Assembly (NCBI RefSeq): GCF_024139115.2
Contig: NC_085141.1
Span: forward strand, 246,007,047 to 246,071,046
DNA length: 64,000 nucleotides
Reading direction: 5' to 3'
Source of the DNA: Armigeres subalbatus
Taxonomy: Eukaryota > Arthropoda > Insecta > Diptera > Culicidae
Positions 46,324 to 57,229 of the stretch are shown one piece after another. How positions within the stretch are numbered: position 1 is the stretch's first letter; every line of letters begins with the position of its first letter. A program made the position numbers and the translations under genes. A model generated the notes under the pieces. It saw nothing but the letters and a program-made list of their open reading frames with translations, ran no database searches and had not been told where the DNA came from.

Positions 46324-46408
46324 GTAAGGAGAAAGCACCCGGAACCGGCGGATACAAGCCATATTCATTTTTCAAATATAGTAAAAAACGTTAGCATGCG
46401 ATCGTCAG
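46324..46408 (+). CDS. possible host exon (85 nt)
   Basis: A good acceptor (TTATTTTTTTCCGTTTCAG) precedes and a consensus donor (TCAG/GTGAGA at 46409) follows. One frame is open throughout (VRRKHPEPADTSHIHFSN...). Another ends at an internal TAG, so coding status is uncertain. It could be a noncoding or internal exon of a host gene spanning this region. Confidence 0.3.
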
Positions 46409-47108
46409 GTGAGAACAAAACAAATGACTAATAATGTTTGAATTGGCAGCGGACATGTTTCACCACCCACGTCTTGCCAGCACATTCAATGTTCACGGAA
46501 GGTTTTTCATTTCTGCATGTTTGCCCGTTGAGAGCGACTTCAAAAGCCCTCCGCACAGGAGTCGCGCGCTTCGCCGGATTTAATACAATTAATTTGCATA
46601 TCGGAAATCGTTAAACTGCACACAAGACTCGAGAGTGCTCCAAAGCCGGGAAGCGTGTTCGTGTGTAGCTTTTTCTGATGTTGTCGGTGAGACCATTTTC
46701 GCGCCTCTTGACGGGAACAGTGGAGGGAACTTGGGTAAACATTGGAATTTTTTAAGTCTTTATTTCAAGACTCAAGCAACAGTAGGCATAATGAGTGATT
46801 ATATCTTTGATATTTAGTTACAATCATGGTTTGCGTGTTAGTGCATTAATATAAGATTTGAGGAGCCGGAAAACGCGTGGTTTTAAGGTTAAGGAGATTA
46901 AGGAGTACAAGAAAACAAATAAGAGGATAGGATAGGGCCTAGGTAACGTGGGTTGTAGCGATATCCTCGTTGCTGATTGACGTAGTGTAGACGAGGGACA
47001 GATTGTAATGATACAAACAAATGATTTTCCGAACGAAGACAAAGGCATTGATTCGTTTTAAGAATCAAGATCAAGAAAAAAAACTTGTAATTGGGTATTG
47101 GTCGTTTT
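46409..47108. other. no supported gene
   Basis: A locally GC-richer patch (about 46510-46740) includes GGAGTCGCGCGCTTCGCCGG. It might be regulatory, but no clear promoter element or ORF supports this. Confidence 0.4.
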
Positions 47109-47290
47109 GGGACCTCTTCCCCTATAACCGTTTGCCTGAATTAAGGCAATGGCGAATGTGATCTTTTCTTTCAAATAGGTGTTTTCCCGGATATAGGCAA
47201 TGGTGGATGTGATCCCTTCTTAAAAATAGGCGCTTGCCCGGATGAGGGTAATGGTGGATGTAATTTCTCCTTCAAAAGTAGACCTGTGTG
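47109..47290 (+). repeat. ~52-bp tandem repeat (GGCAATGGTGGATGTGAT)
   Basis: Three imperfect units have the order TTGCCCGGAT, GGCAATGGTGGATGTGATC, CTTCTT-AAATAGG. Two more diverged units of the same family occur at 60525-60655. Confidence 0.6.
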
Positions 47291-47414
47291 CCGATTGAAA
47301 TTTTATCGGTGGCGGCGTGATAGATCATTTTCAACCAGCGGCGACGGCGGCACGCCATTCGTGATTGGCGGCGGTGTGGGTCGGCTTGGGCTAATTTTAT
47401 GCATAAAAAAATCT

Positions 47415-47560
47415 ACAGCAATTCCTCCGAATGTTCCTCCAGGAATTGCTCGAAAAGTTCCTGCATGAATTGCTCCGGAAGTTCCTTCAGGAATTCCTCC
47501 GGAAATTCCAGGAATTTTTCCGGACGTTCAGAAATTCTTCCGGTTATTCCTACAGAAAAT
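47415..47560 (+). repeat. GGAATTCCTCC minisatellite
   Basis: Degenerate units of AATTCCTCCGGAAGTTCCT type are tandemly arranged over about 145 bp. Confidence 0.6.
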
Positions 47561-47627
47561 GCTACAATTTTTTTTCTCTTTGATATGGTATTGGAGACGA
47601 CTGGAAATAGTTTTTATATAGAGATTT

Positions 47628-48118
47628 CGGCTTTCTCAGTCTTATAAAACCATTAAAACGATTAGCGTTTTACTCTGCCCGACGTTCTAATGTCGAGCAC
47701 TGTGACCGTTGGTAAAATATCGAATTGTATAGCTAAAACCACAGAGAAACAAACGTCTCACTTAGAACCAAATGCAATCAAAATCATCGTCACGGAAACA
47801 ATATCGTACAATGTTAAATACACTGTGTGTGGACATTCGGCAACCAGATGGCAGTAGTGTGCAAACATCAAACACAAGCCACCTACAAAAATTGAATCAA
47901 CCGTTAAAAATGTGAGCAATGGAATATGTGTTGAGTGAGACGTCTGTTTTTCTGTGCCAAAAATATGACCATACGACACCCGGAACGACATGACAATTAG
48001 GACAAAAGCGATTAACCGATTTATTCCCTTGAAAAAGACCACATTCAATGGTCGAAACGTCTGGCAGAGTAGAACGCTAATTGTTCTAATGGTTTTATAA
48101 GACTGAGATACCCGAAAT
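47628..48118. repeat. inverted-repeat element with CTCAGTCTTATAAAACCATT arms
   Basis: The left arm (about 47635-47680) and right arm (about 48060-48110) are imperfect reverse complements of about 50 bp (AGTCTTATAAAACCATTA, ACTCTGCC). Near the right arm a GACCA...TGGTC hairpin is followed by GAAACGTC, the same layout as in the 1.6-kb foldback. A 96-codon minus frame inside (47758-48048) has three hydrophobic segments but is unrecognised and may be chance. Confidence 0.6.
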
Positions 48119-48589
48119 ATGTAGATATTATTCCGAAATTTTTTTTAATAGTCGTGGAAAGTCTCGCCAACTTTTCAATCAGTTTCCATCAACCGATTTG
48201 CCCGCAACAAATTGTGTTCGGCGGGGAATCCTGTCCGATTGTTTCCCATTGAAAATTGGGATTGGACTCTGGGCTTTGGACAAAAAAAAAGAAAAGTAGA
48301 AGGTTGTATCCGAGACACGACCGCCAATTGGACGTAGGATTACGTAAGTGTAGAAGATTTTATTTTGAAACTCTAAATATGTTTCTTGGTGCTGATTTTT
48401 GAAGATGGGGCTGTATATTCAATCTGGGTTGGAATATCCTCGACATGTCGCATATCCTGGAAATAAATGGGCGAAAACCCGATTGTTACTATAAACTCAT
48501 TTCGGTTTATAACTATAAGCAGAGTATTAAAGAAACAGAAGATCGGTAAACAACAGCCTCAACAACATCTTCCTCCATGAATATTTGGT
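48119..48589. other. no supported gene
   Basis: Nothing recognisable lies between the inverted-repeat element and the histone-type stem-loop. Confidence 0.4.
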
Positions 48590-48605
48590 GGCCCTGAAAA
48601 GGGCC
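48590..48605 (-). terminator. histone-type mRNA 3' stem-loop (minus)
   Basis: The minus strand reads AACGGCCCTTTTCAGGGCCA, matching the conserved replication-dependent histone 3' stem-loop (six-base stem, four-base loop, ACCAAA after it). A purine-rich GGAGGAAGATG about 17 nt later could be a histone downstream element. The stop codon of the short exon at 48612-48698 lies only 6 nt upstream. No histone coding sequence is visible here. Confidence 0.7.
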
Positions 48606-48611
48606 GTTTGT

Positions 48612-48698
48612 TTATGTTGGCTTGAAGCCTTTTGAAGTGATGTACGCCGTGGTCCCGATGAATGTTAAAGGATGCATCAATCCACTGTTGGGCTGAAT
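48612..48698 (-). CDS. possible terminal exon upstream of the histone-type stem-loop
   Basis: An acceptor with a long pyrimidine tract (TTCTTTGTTTTCTACAG) opens a 28-codon frame (IQPNSGLMHPLTFIGTTAYI...) ending in TAA just before the stem-loop. The peptide is not a histone terminus I recognise. It could belong to the Helentron transcript or to captured sequence. Confidence 0.3.
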   Translation of the reverse strand: MQPNSGLMHPLTFIGTTAYITSKGFKPT

Positions 48699-48926
48699 CT
48701 GTAGAAAACAAAGAAAAGAACAAAACGGAAAGAATGTTTCATATTAAATACATTATGATCTAAATATAAATTTAATTACCAAATACTCAAGTTTCATTTT
48801 CAGGATCAATTATCTATTTTTGCTACGGACTGTCCGGCTGATGTCAATGATTGGTCATTCTGGTTGGAATCGAACGTTTTGGCAGATGAACTAGCGGACC
48901 AACGACGATCAGTGACGTTAATTCAC

Positions 48927-49862
48927 TTCACTGGGATGGCATCGGTTCTAGAATAAAATAACATAACTGATGAAGAGAACTATGTTTAATTCTGAATCAT
49001 TAGTTTTACCTCGGGACACCGCAAGAATCGACAAAATAGGCCGGTGGTAGGAGAAGTACGTGCAGTATCTCCTGCATTCCACACTTACGTTCCGGGTGAA
49101 CGTTAGATCGAGACATGTGCCACCCAGAGTAGTCGCTATAGTTGGATCCGAAGCACAATCCAGATAGAGAAACTGCTTCATGAACCAGATGAAATCTCTG
49201 TTCTCCTCTTTCGTCACATCAATATTAAAGTCTCCCGACACTACCACGGGCATGGCAACATGGGTGTACTTTATGAGGTTGCGCACTAAGAAATATTTCT
49301 TTTGCTTCAGGGTGGTACCTAGTAAATATTCAAAATTTAATGCAACACACTTAAATACAAACACAACTACTATTTGATTATACCTGGTGAAATATATACC
49401 GCAAACAGTAACGTGCGGGTTTCCATGATTGAAACCTTTAGCACAGCAGTCCCCATATTCGTCTGCTACACTCAATGCTGGGTCATAGCTTTCATTGAGC
49501 TTCGTAATGGCGTGAGAAACGGCCATAGTCGACGAACCAGCACGTTCAAATATTGCCACTCCTCCCGCTCTTGTTCCGTCACGCTTCTCTTGACAAACAC
49601 AAAGGTATCCATTGATGTTTGTGGTTGTGCCGTTGTCAAGCCAAGTTTCGCTCATTGCAAGCAAATCAACGGCGGTAAGCACCCGATCTGTTGCAATGTC
49701 CGACGAGTGTGCATTCAAACTTTGTACATTGATGCTCATCAACGTACAAGCCAACTTGTTTGCGGTTATAGCTTCCATGATATCGTCTGTAATGGTGCGC
49801 ATACGATGGTTACTCAAACGTTCAAGTTCCGTCCGAAGGTCGTTCATTCTAGGGTCATAGAA
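48927..49862 (-). pseudogene. Helentron C-terminal endonuclease domain
   Basis: The frame starts MNDLRTELERLSNHRMRTI, then TLMSINVQSLNAHSSDI, LLAMSETWLDNG (catalytic Glu), VVVSGDFNIDVTKEENRDF and FSYHRPILS near the end. This is an exonuclease-endonuclease-phosphatase order. A likely intron with GTATAA...TTTACTAG lies at about 49317-49385. A donor CCGAG/GTAAAA near 49011 joins to an acceptor at about 48951, giving a short last exon that stops at about 48933. A frameshift near 49862 separates it from the helicase frame. Confidence 0.75.
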
Positions 49863-51949
49863 CCCTTTCCGTGGTGGAACCGGAATGAGTTACTGGCATT
49901 CGTCAGATACAATCCGTCGATTGATGTAACCCTGGAAAGACCAACGTAAACTAGCTGCTGTTCCTGACCCTTATCGTAATTATATACGACTTCCGAGAAT
50001 GTGCCTCCCTGGGACTTATGGACTGTGAGGGCACACGCACTTACAACGGGAAACTGAACTCTTTTGCACTTAACACCACCGTTAAGGGTTACGTTCGCCG
50101 ATCGTTTGACGATTGGAGTCCAGCCTGTTTGTAGCACCCCAGGTCTCGAATACACCAGCGGTCTGGCCTTCACTCTCAACATCTTCCCAATGGACTCATT
50201 TTCGAATGCCATCCAAAGCCTCGTGATTGCCTGTTGCTGCGAGTTTCCTTCGTTGTACTCAACATGCATGAGCTCTCCGATCGCTCCGTTCACGATGCCA
50301 TCTTCGACATCCACGTTGGTAGTCAGCATATAAGGTGTACCAAGAACAAGACGCAACAGATACGGTAAGCCACCAGTCTCTACTACACTCATCTTATGCA
50401 CCTTTGTGCGAGCACTGGCCAGCTGGGAATTGTCCTTATAACCAGAGTATAGGTCATCTGCAGTACATTCGACAGCCTCTCGATCCATCAACGCCACAGA
50501 GTTATACCGTTCGACATCAGCGTTCCGATGGAATAACCCGGATCCCTCGAGGGACATGCTGCCGACACCACTCCTCCGTACGGAACCTGCTTTCAATAAG
50601 CTCGATTTCCTCAGACGACATCCGCTCACCGTTGCCAATTTTGTGAGAATGCCGGAGAACTGATCGTTGGTTTGTCGCATAACTTGAACCAATGGGTAGA
50701 AGTCGAGAGATTGCCATAAAACGGCGCCATGCATGGAGTTTATGCTCGGTTTAAACACCGCCCGCGCATTGACCGGTGGCAATTGACGAAGATCGCCGCA
50801 AAATACGATCGGCATTCCACCGAATGGATCGTCGTAGTTCCCGTGATTTCTTGAAGCCGGACATGTACTGTGTTGAGGACATCAGCACCCAGCATGCTTG
50901 TTTCGTCGATAATGATGAGCTTCACGTTGGCGAAGGCGTTCCGGTACAGTTGTAATGCCTCGAAACTCAGCTTTGAGCTTTGCCTACGCGACATGCAAAT
51001 CCAGAATGCGGAATGCACTGTTGTTCCACCTATTGCAACCGCTGCTTTTCCAGTGGATGCGCATGCTACATAAGCGTTGTGCTGCTTATTATGAGCTTGG
51101 CTGTACCGGTTCACTGTCTCCATTAGAATGCGCAAAGTGAACGTTTTGCCACAGCCCGCCGGGCCAGTGAAGAATATTTGCACTGGTTTGCAGTTTTCTT
51201 CAGAGGAATGCAAGTTGTGGATTACTTGCACAATCAAATCCCGCTGCTCTGCATTCGTGGCACGCACCATTTCACAATATTCTTGCTTTGACAAGACATT
51301 TGATCGCTGTTTGACGACAGCTGCCAAGGGTCCTGTTGGCAAGTTGTGAATATCGTCATCATTCGGCTCCATGACGATCGTGCGGACGAACTCATCGCGC
51401 TTCTGGTCGGCAATCACCTGCTGCTCGTCGTCTTCGCTGCATATGCGGATGTATTCCTCCACAACCTGATCCAAGTTCATTTCGCAGTCATACTCCTTGT
51501 GCTTTGCCAAAATGGCGGCCTCGTTGTCTTCATACAACTTCAGGAACTTGTTCCGATCAAGTACATCGCAGACTTCATTCCTGAACGGTAGGAAGAGGAG
51601 AACCATCTCACGCTTATAGTCGACCATTTCCGCCATACTGTATGAGCACCAACGCAATACACGGGGAACTAAACGGAGTCTATATGAATGCTTCGTGGAT
51701 CTTTCTTCCGAATAATATGCTGCGAAATCCGCCAAGCAGATATCATCCATTCCTCGGCGCAGTTCATACCGTTGGATGATGTTTAGCGTCCACACATCGG
51801 TGGAATTGTCGTCGAGATCCTCTTCGTCCATCTGTTTGTTCCGCTTCTTGGATTTTATTCGCTCTTGTGGCCACATTGCCGCAATAAACTCAACCTAAAA
51901 CGAAATTGAATTCTAAATTGTGAAAACTATATCATTTGATGAATGGTAC
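49863..51949 (-). pseudogene. Helentron PIF1-type helicase domain
   Basis: Walker A appears as FFTGPAGCGKTFTLRIL, followed by VACASTGKAAVAIGGTTVHS, Walker B LIIIDETSMLGADVL, then MPIVFCGDLRQLPPV, ALTVHKSQGGTFSEVVY and LVYVGLSRVTSIDGLYL. It would unwind DNA during rolling-circle transposition. Frameshifts lie at about 50838 and, as a compensating pair, about 50640 and 50540. The upstream boundary is an acceptor near 51897 of a short intron (AAG/GTACCATTC...TCGTTTTAG). Confidence 0.85.
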
Positions 51950-53841
51950 CTTGCGGCTGGCTTCTGACATCGGTTGCCGAAGCAAATACCAAGCAGCCTC
52001 CTGGGCAGACATTTCCACGGAATTTAACATTTTATGCTGACCTTCTTCAACAATCCATTGTAGTCCTGGTCTGGATGCTCTTCCTGGAGCTTTATGAGTT
52101 CACGATGTAAACTACTTATGCCTCTGTTGGGCTTGTTTACGTATTCCACAACATAAGCAGCACATGAAAACTCCTCCAGCACAAACTGCAAATCCATATT
52201 GGATTTGAGCTTCTCAACGATCCAAGGATTGAATGGATTGGTCCAAAGCTGCGTCATGGAACGTTTCAGCAGAACTGTTGGTCGGCGAATGGAAGAGCGA
52301 ATCACGTCCAAGTAGTAATCGTACGTGCAACTGCTATCAACGAGAAACGCGTCAAGGCTATCGTAGACCTTCGTTTCAAGAGCTTCCCGCATTTTTGCTG
52401 CCTTTCTGTTTAGCTGTTGAAGTCGGCCATCCCCGGCTGTAATGGGGATCAGAATTCTGGTTTAATCCATTGGCCAGTACGGAATATTAAACCGGCAACG
52501 TTTATCGTTTCGCTTGAAACACGTAAACGTGTGTTTATGAACCTAAAAGGGTTTGACATTGTGAGTGATTACTTGCTAGAAACTATGCGAAATTTAAACC
52601 CACCTGATTGCCATAGGTCTCAGGCAGATCTTCCGATCTGATGGAGCACAGAAAATCGATCAACTCAACAGTAGCGGGCATTCTTTCGGAAACATCCTCA
52701 CGGGGATCGTTCGCCAGCCAGAGCAGAATATGTGCATGCGGGCTGCCACGATGCTGGAACTCGATCCTCTTAAAATAATCTACAACGTGGTATTTGCCGA
52801 ACGGGCTCAACCTGGTCGATGACAGAAGGCGCAGAAAGATGTTTACCAACTTGTGAAAATATGCACAGCACGTGACAGGATCTTCGCTGACAAGTGTAGC
52901 ACGCTGGAGTGCAGACAACTGTTGCACAATATCGTCCATTTCCGCAATGTTAGAGCCACCAGAAAGCTTCCGCAGAATGCTTAGTAGGTGAGGCCATCTA
53001 ATTTCATTTGCACTCATCGTCAAAAACATCGTGGGTTTCCCCAGCTGCCGGATCATGGCGAAAACATCCCGTTTTCTTTGCTGCCAATATTGAACGGAGT
53101 TCGGAATAGATTTCAGAAAAGAGAGGTTACGCTCAATACAGCTTTCCAAAATTCCCGATCTTGCAACTGCGCCCTTGTTATGTTGGCCGTGCCCATGCAT
53201 TTAAAGGTATTGTTCAATCCTTCCGATACCCGCAGCCGCATGATTTTCATGGCCATATACAAAATATGCTCCGGTCTCGCGCCCCGCCGATCCCGACGTC
53301 GCACCTCGCTAGTAGCCATCATGAACGCTGTCACATGGACTTCACGGTTGAAGCATCTCGGATGACCAAGATAAATATCGGGGAAAGACAGCTCCTCAGC
53401 AAACTCATCGTAGATAATGGAAAGCGGTTTCTGATTTTGTGCCGGTGCAAGTTCCAGACACTTGTCTTCATTCCACATGAGCGTATGTTGTTGTCCAATC
53501 ATCATTTCTACCTCGTTCATCTCGTCGACGACTTCAAGGTCTACTGCCCTACGTTCCTCCGAAATATCCGTCTGCTCTGTTTGTCCGATCGCAGCCAAGT
53601 TTTCTTCATTGAAAACAATTCCATTCCGCCTGTAGAGCGGTGTAGTAACCAGATAGTTCAGCCATGCTTTAACGGTACCTTTCTTCACGTAGCCGGACAA
53701 GTAACTTGATTTGTGTATGAAGTGTTTCTTGATGCACACGTTGATAGCATAGTCGTCATCCAGGTGGCGGAGAAGTTCGCCTACCATCTGGGCCACGTCG
53801 ACTGGAATGTTGATAATTTGGCCGATTATTGCCAAACTACC
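51950..53841 (-). pseudogene. Helentron N-terminal and Rep (HUH) domains
   Basis: The Helitron N-domain shows KKGTVKAWLNYLVTTPLYRR and DIYLGHPRCFNREVHVTAF. Rep shows KPTMFLTMSANEIRWPHLL and the HUH block IEFQHRGSPHAHILLWL. A 61-nt intron (52543-52603, donor CAG/GTGGGT, acceptor CCTTTTAG) is followed by HKHTFTCFKRNDKRCRF. Frameshifts at about 53150 and 52030 and an in-frame TAA at 52462-52464 break the reading. Rep would nick DNA and form a tyrosine-DNA bond. Confidence 0.85.
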
Positions 53842-53928
53842 TGTTGCATGTTAATGAAAATAGGTTAGGAAAATCATATATTTATTTGATGTAATACATT
53901 TTTAAGTTAAAATAACTTTTCCACAAAC

Positions 53929-54467
53929 CTGCAGTATGCCGCAAACGACGAAACTGCATGAAATTGATCCTGGGAGACACCAGTCTTGTGGTGAGAGGGT
54001 CTAGCGGAGGCAAATTGGACGGAAACTTGGGATATGTAAAGCCATTCGATTGCGACAATGTGGGAATTGATCCGCGGTTCAGGCTTGTTCGACATGTAGC
54101 ACACGCCAAAATCCTTCCACCGTTTCGAAATAATTTGTCGCCAGTAACACGGCAGCATTTGAGTCGGAGATTGGTTTCAAATCATTCCTGAACCAGATTC
54201 TAGCACACACATCACAAGCGCAACCGAAATCGTTTTCCACGAAACGTTTCTGGAACTCCCGATCAGCCCGATCGAAATTGGGTTTGTCTTGTGTTAAAAG
54301 CGAAGAAATATGTTCGCCATCATCATCGACAGCAGACACGTTTTCTTCAAAGTCACCACGCTCATCATCGACATCTGCTCTTGCGGACTGCATCACAACA
54401 TTTTCACCGGCGTCGGAATCTTCATGATCAGAGTTTACGACCGTATCAGCACGGATTAAGTTGAATT
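53929..54467 (-). pseudogene. Helentron DUF6570-like cysteine region
   Basis: An acceptor near 54468 opens EFNLIRADTVVNSDHEDSDA, an acidic region. Then come CACDVCARIWFRND and, after a frameshift near 54130, ACATCRTSLNRGSIPTLSQ and LVSPRINFMQFRRLRH. This cysteine-pair and proline pattern precedes the Helitron N-domain in many animal Helitrons. The exon ends at CTGCAG/GTTTGT near 53929 and continues after an ~87-nt intron. Confidence 0.7.
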
Positions 54468-54469
54468 CT

Positions 54470-55598
54470 ACTCGAAGAAATTGTAACACGGGAAGATTAA
54501 TCCTTATTGACAGACAGATATACATAATTGACAGATGCATTCGCATTTAAAATGACTGTACCAAGTACAATAAGACATTTAAAAACATAAAAGATGAAAT
54601 GAAAAATTATTGCCAAGCGTACTATAAACAACAATAGCATAGTAATATAAAATTCAAGTAGCATGTGTTTAGGATATATTTGTACAAAACACACTATCCA
54701 AAAGTTTAAGTAAATCTTAACTTTATGTCATAAAAATCTATTTGTTAAAATTTTGCGATTCGCTGGAATCTAATATGTTATTGTTCCAAATATTAAATTC
54801 AAAATTCAATTGAATCAAATAATAAACAAGTAAAAGACACCGTAGATTTAATACGACCCAATAATTCATTAAATAAAAATAATATTTGAGAAGCTCCAAC
54901 TATTTAATTCAAATTTAATCCAAATTTTTCCAAATTAATCCAAATTTAATTCAGAACAATTAAATAATATGTCCGAAAAATATATCGAAATTCAAACTCA
55001 AGACGAAATAGAAATTCGGTTCAAATCTTATCCATTAATACATGAATGCAAAATTCAAACACAATCGATTTGCAAATTTAATTCAACACCAAATCAAAGG
55101 ACCAAATCTTACCGATTGTGTGATTTCAACTCTACTGGCAGGCTAATGTAACCTACCAAGTGAATGAATTCGGAACTATATTAACAAATTGAATATCTAA
55201 GAACTTTTGGGCTTTTGGGATTGGAATTATATTGTTCCATTTATCGTTTAGCGATTTATAAAAACCCAACAAACAATTCAGGCTAAATAAGCTAATAAGT
55301 AAACATTTGCAGTATATATTTCGAAGTACTTGAAGAACTTCAGCCGTTAAAAGTACTTACCATGTTGTCAATGCTACATTTATTGAAAATAATATATAAA
55401 TAATGTGTAATAACAATGTAATACATTCGACGACAAGCAAAGAGAAATAGAGGTATTCGTAATAGAAAATAGGTAATAGAAAATATTCGTTGATAATTTC
55501 ACATTTATAGATAAATCTGCTATATAAAATGATAAAATGCAAAATTTCTATACTGTCATCATAGAATTTGAAGATTAGTTCACATTATTGATATGTAT
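54470..55598. other. AT-rich region, probably Helentron intron
   Basis: The stretch is very AT-rich, with many degenerate AAATTCAAATT-type words and no supported ORF. It separates the basic first exon from the cysteine-region exon of the Helentron. Confidence 0.4.
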
Positions 55599-55630
55599 TT
55601 ACACATTTGCTGCTAATAATAACTTCCTAC

Positions 55631-55868
55631 CTCGAGTTGAGGGCCCTTCGCCAGCGTCCCAACCGGTAGCCGACGACGTACTACCCTTGGCCGCTTTCAA
55701 CTTGGCCCGATAACTCCGTGCCCGTTCAGCGTCCGTCCTTGGAAGCTTTGAGGGTGCGTCCGATTGTTGATCCCTTTCACGCTTCCTGGAATTGCGTTTA
55801 TACTTCGCTGCCAAGTATTGCGACATCGCACTGTATTCACTAGTATCGAATAAACTTCTTCTAAGCAC
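55631..55868 (-). pseudogene. Helentron N-terminal basic exon
   Basis: The frame MLRRSLFDTSEYSAMSQYLA carries KLPRTDAERARSYRAKLKAA. This is a basic motif I associate with the N-termini of insect Helitron-type proteins. It ends at a donor TCGAG/GTAGGA. Its strand and position just upstream of the other modules support assignment to the Helentron. Confidence 0.5.
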
Positions 55869-57046
55869 AACTAATGTTTCTCACTTCACCGATGTGATAC
55901 GAGACACTAACTGTATATCGAAAAAATATGAAAATTGCATCACGTTAGCCATTGAAACTGATGTCTGTGCTAGAGAATGCATGCATATTGAATGCCAAGT
56001 TGAACCTGGTGAGAAAATGTTTATTTCAAGAATACCCTGTTTAGTAGGTGCTGGGATTAGAGATGATATTCGATTGAAAATTTACTCAAATGTTAGCAAT
56101 TTTCATATTTATTTAAATACGGCGTTGTTCTGTTGCTCTCAAGCAATTATGAATTGCACTTTGCAGAAAATTCGTCTCAGCTCAAAATACTCCCATGTAA
56201 TATGATAGTTATTATAAGAACCAATTTGTTTTCCACAATACGCCTATCCAATCACAATAAAGCTTATGATTTGTACTTTGAAAAACAGTTGTCTCGGCTC
56301 AATCTTCTCTCGTGTGAAATTCTGATTCTGAAAAGAACCCATTTGTTTTCAGTAATGCACCTTCCCAATCACAAGCAGCAACAAAACCGAAGCAGAATCT
56401 AGAAAAAATTTCATTTCATTGCTACCGACCCCAATGTCAGCCGCTCGATAAGTTACCGCTAAAACGCGACATACGCCATCATGCGAATCAATTTTCGCAG
56501 CATCTCCCTCCGAAGAGCGCTTGCGCTGCTGCCGACGCCAAGCGATTGTAATTTGCACTTTTAAGAAGTAAAAGAAGAAGAAGAAGAAGAGTCGCTGGTT
56601 ATGTTCGAAAGCACTGGCATCGAACGAACGAAAGGCGGAGCAAACAAGCCGATGCCAAGCGATCATAATTTGCAATTTGATTTGTAAAAGAAGAAGAAGA
56701 AGAAGGAGAAGAAGAGGCCCTTGTTATGTACGAATGCATTGGCATCGAACGAAAGAAAGGCGGAGCAAGCAAGCCGATGCCAATGATACGGCGCTCAAAG
56801 GGGCGGGGCCTCGAAGTCCATGCAAACGTATTCTGACCAGCCGAAGTCTGATTTTCTCGGAAAATCGGCAGGACAATTTATTACTCGGAAAATCGGCAGG
56901 ACAATTACATCGCAGCGCCGACCAGAAATCACCGGCGGTGAAAAGGCTGAGAAGAAACATCATCAAGGGCGTCTCATCAGTAGTAATAAACTACTACTAC
57001 TACTTCTCGGAAATTCGGCAGGACAATTACATCGCAGCGCCGACCA

Positions 57047-57169
57047 GAAATCACCGACGGTGAAAAGGCTGAGAAGAAGGGCGTCTCATCGAAGGCGTCG
57101 AGTATCTTCGTGCGTGTCGAGCTGGCCAAGCCCGCCGTTTCGGAGGGTTCCAAAGTCGTCACCAAGTAA
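57047..57169 (+). pseudogene. histone H2B pseudogene with two internal deletions
   Basis: One short frame joins three blocks of H2B: GEKAEKK (N-terminal tail-like), GVSSKASSIFV (like the GISSKAMSIMNSFV loop-helix) and ELAKPAVSEGSKVVTK (the C-terminal helix before YTSSK). The histone-fold middle is missing between them and a TAA replaces the Tyr codon. An upstream partial duplication at about 56870-56975 repeats the N-terminal block. A histone-type stem-loop lies 45 nt after the stop. Confidence 0.65.
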
Positions 57170-57213
57170 GTCAGCTCCTAATGAATGAACGAGGAAGTAG
57201 CTTCACTTAAAAC

Positions 57214-57229
57214 GGCCCCTTTCAGGGCC
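57214..57229 (+). terminator. histone-type mRNA 3' stem-loop (plus)
   Basis: AACGGCCCCTTTCAGGGCCA fits the histone stem-loop. CAAAGAGGAGAGG about 10 nt downstream resembles the histone downstream element bound by U7 snRNP. Its place after the H2B remnant confirms histone origin. Confidence 0.8.

Larger units (their letters stand above)
48927..55868 (-). mobile_element. Helentron (Rep-helicase-endonuclease rolling-circle transposon), decayed
   Basis: Minus-strand modules in order are a basic N-terminal exon, a DUF6570-like cysteine region, a Helitron-type N-terminal domain, Rep with the HUH motif, a PIF1-type helicase and a C-terminal apurinic-type endonuclease. The C-terminal endonuclease distinguishes Helentrons from canonical Helitrons. 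Several short introns with good splice sites separate the exons. At least six frameshifts and one in-frame stop make it inactive. The exact termini were not resolved. Confidence 0.8.

Noticed and set aside
47758..48048. 96-codon minus ORF with three hydrophobic segments
   Set aside because: It sits inside an inverted-repeat element, is not recognised, and AT-rich DNA readily gives hydrophobic frames. I do not call it a gene.
49374..49949. 191-codon plus ORF opposite the Helentron
   Set aside because: It is antisense to the Helentron endonuclease and helicase C-terminus, which has clear family motifs.
53161..53709. 182-codon plus ORF opposite the Helentron Rep
   Set aside because: It is antisense to Helitron N-domain coding sequence with recognisable motifs.
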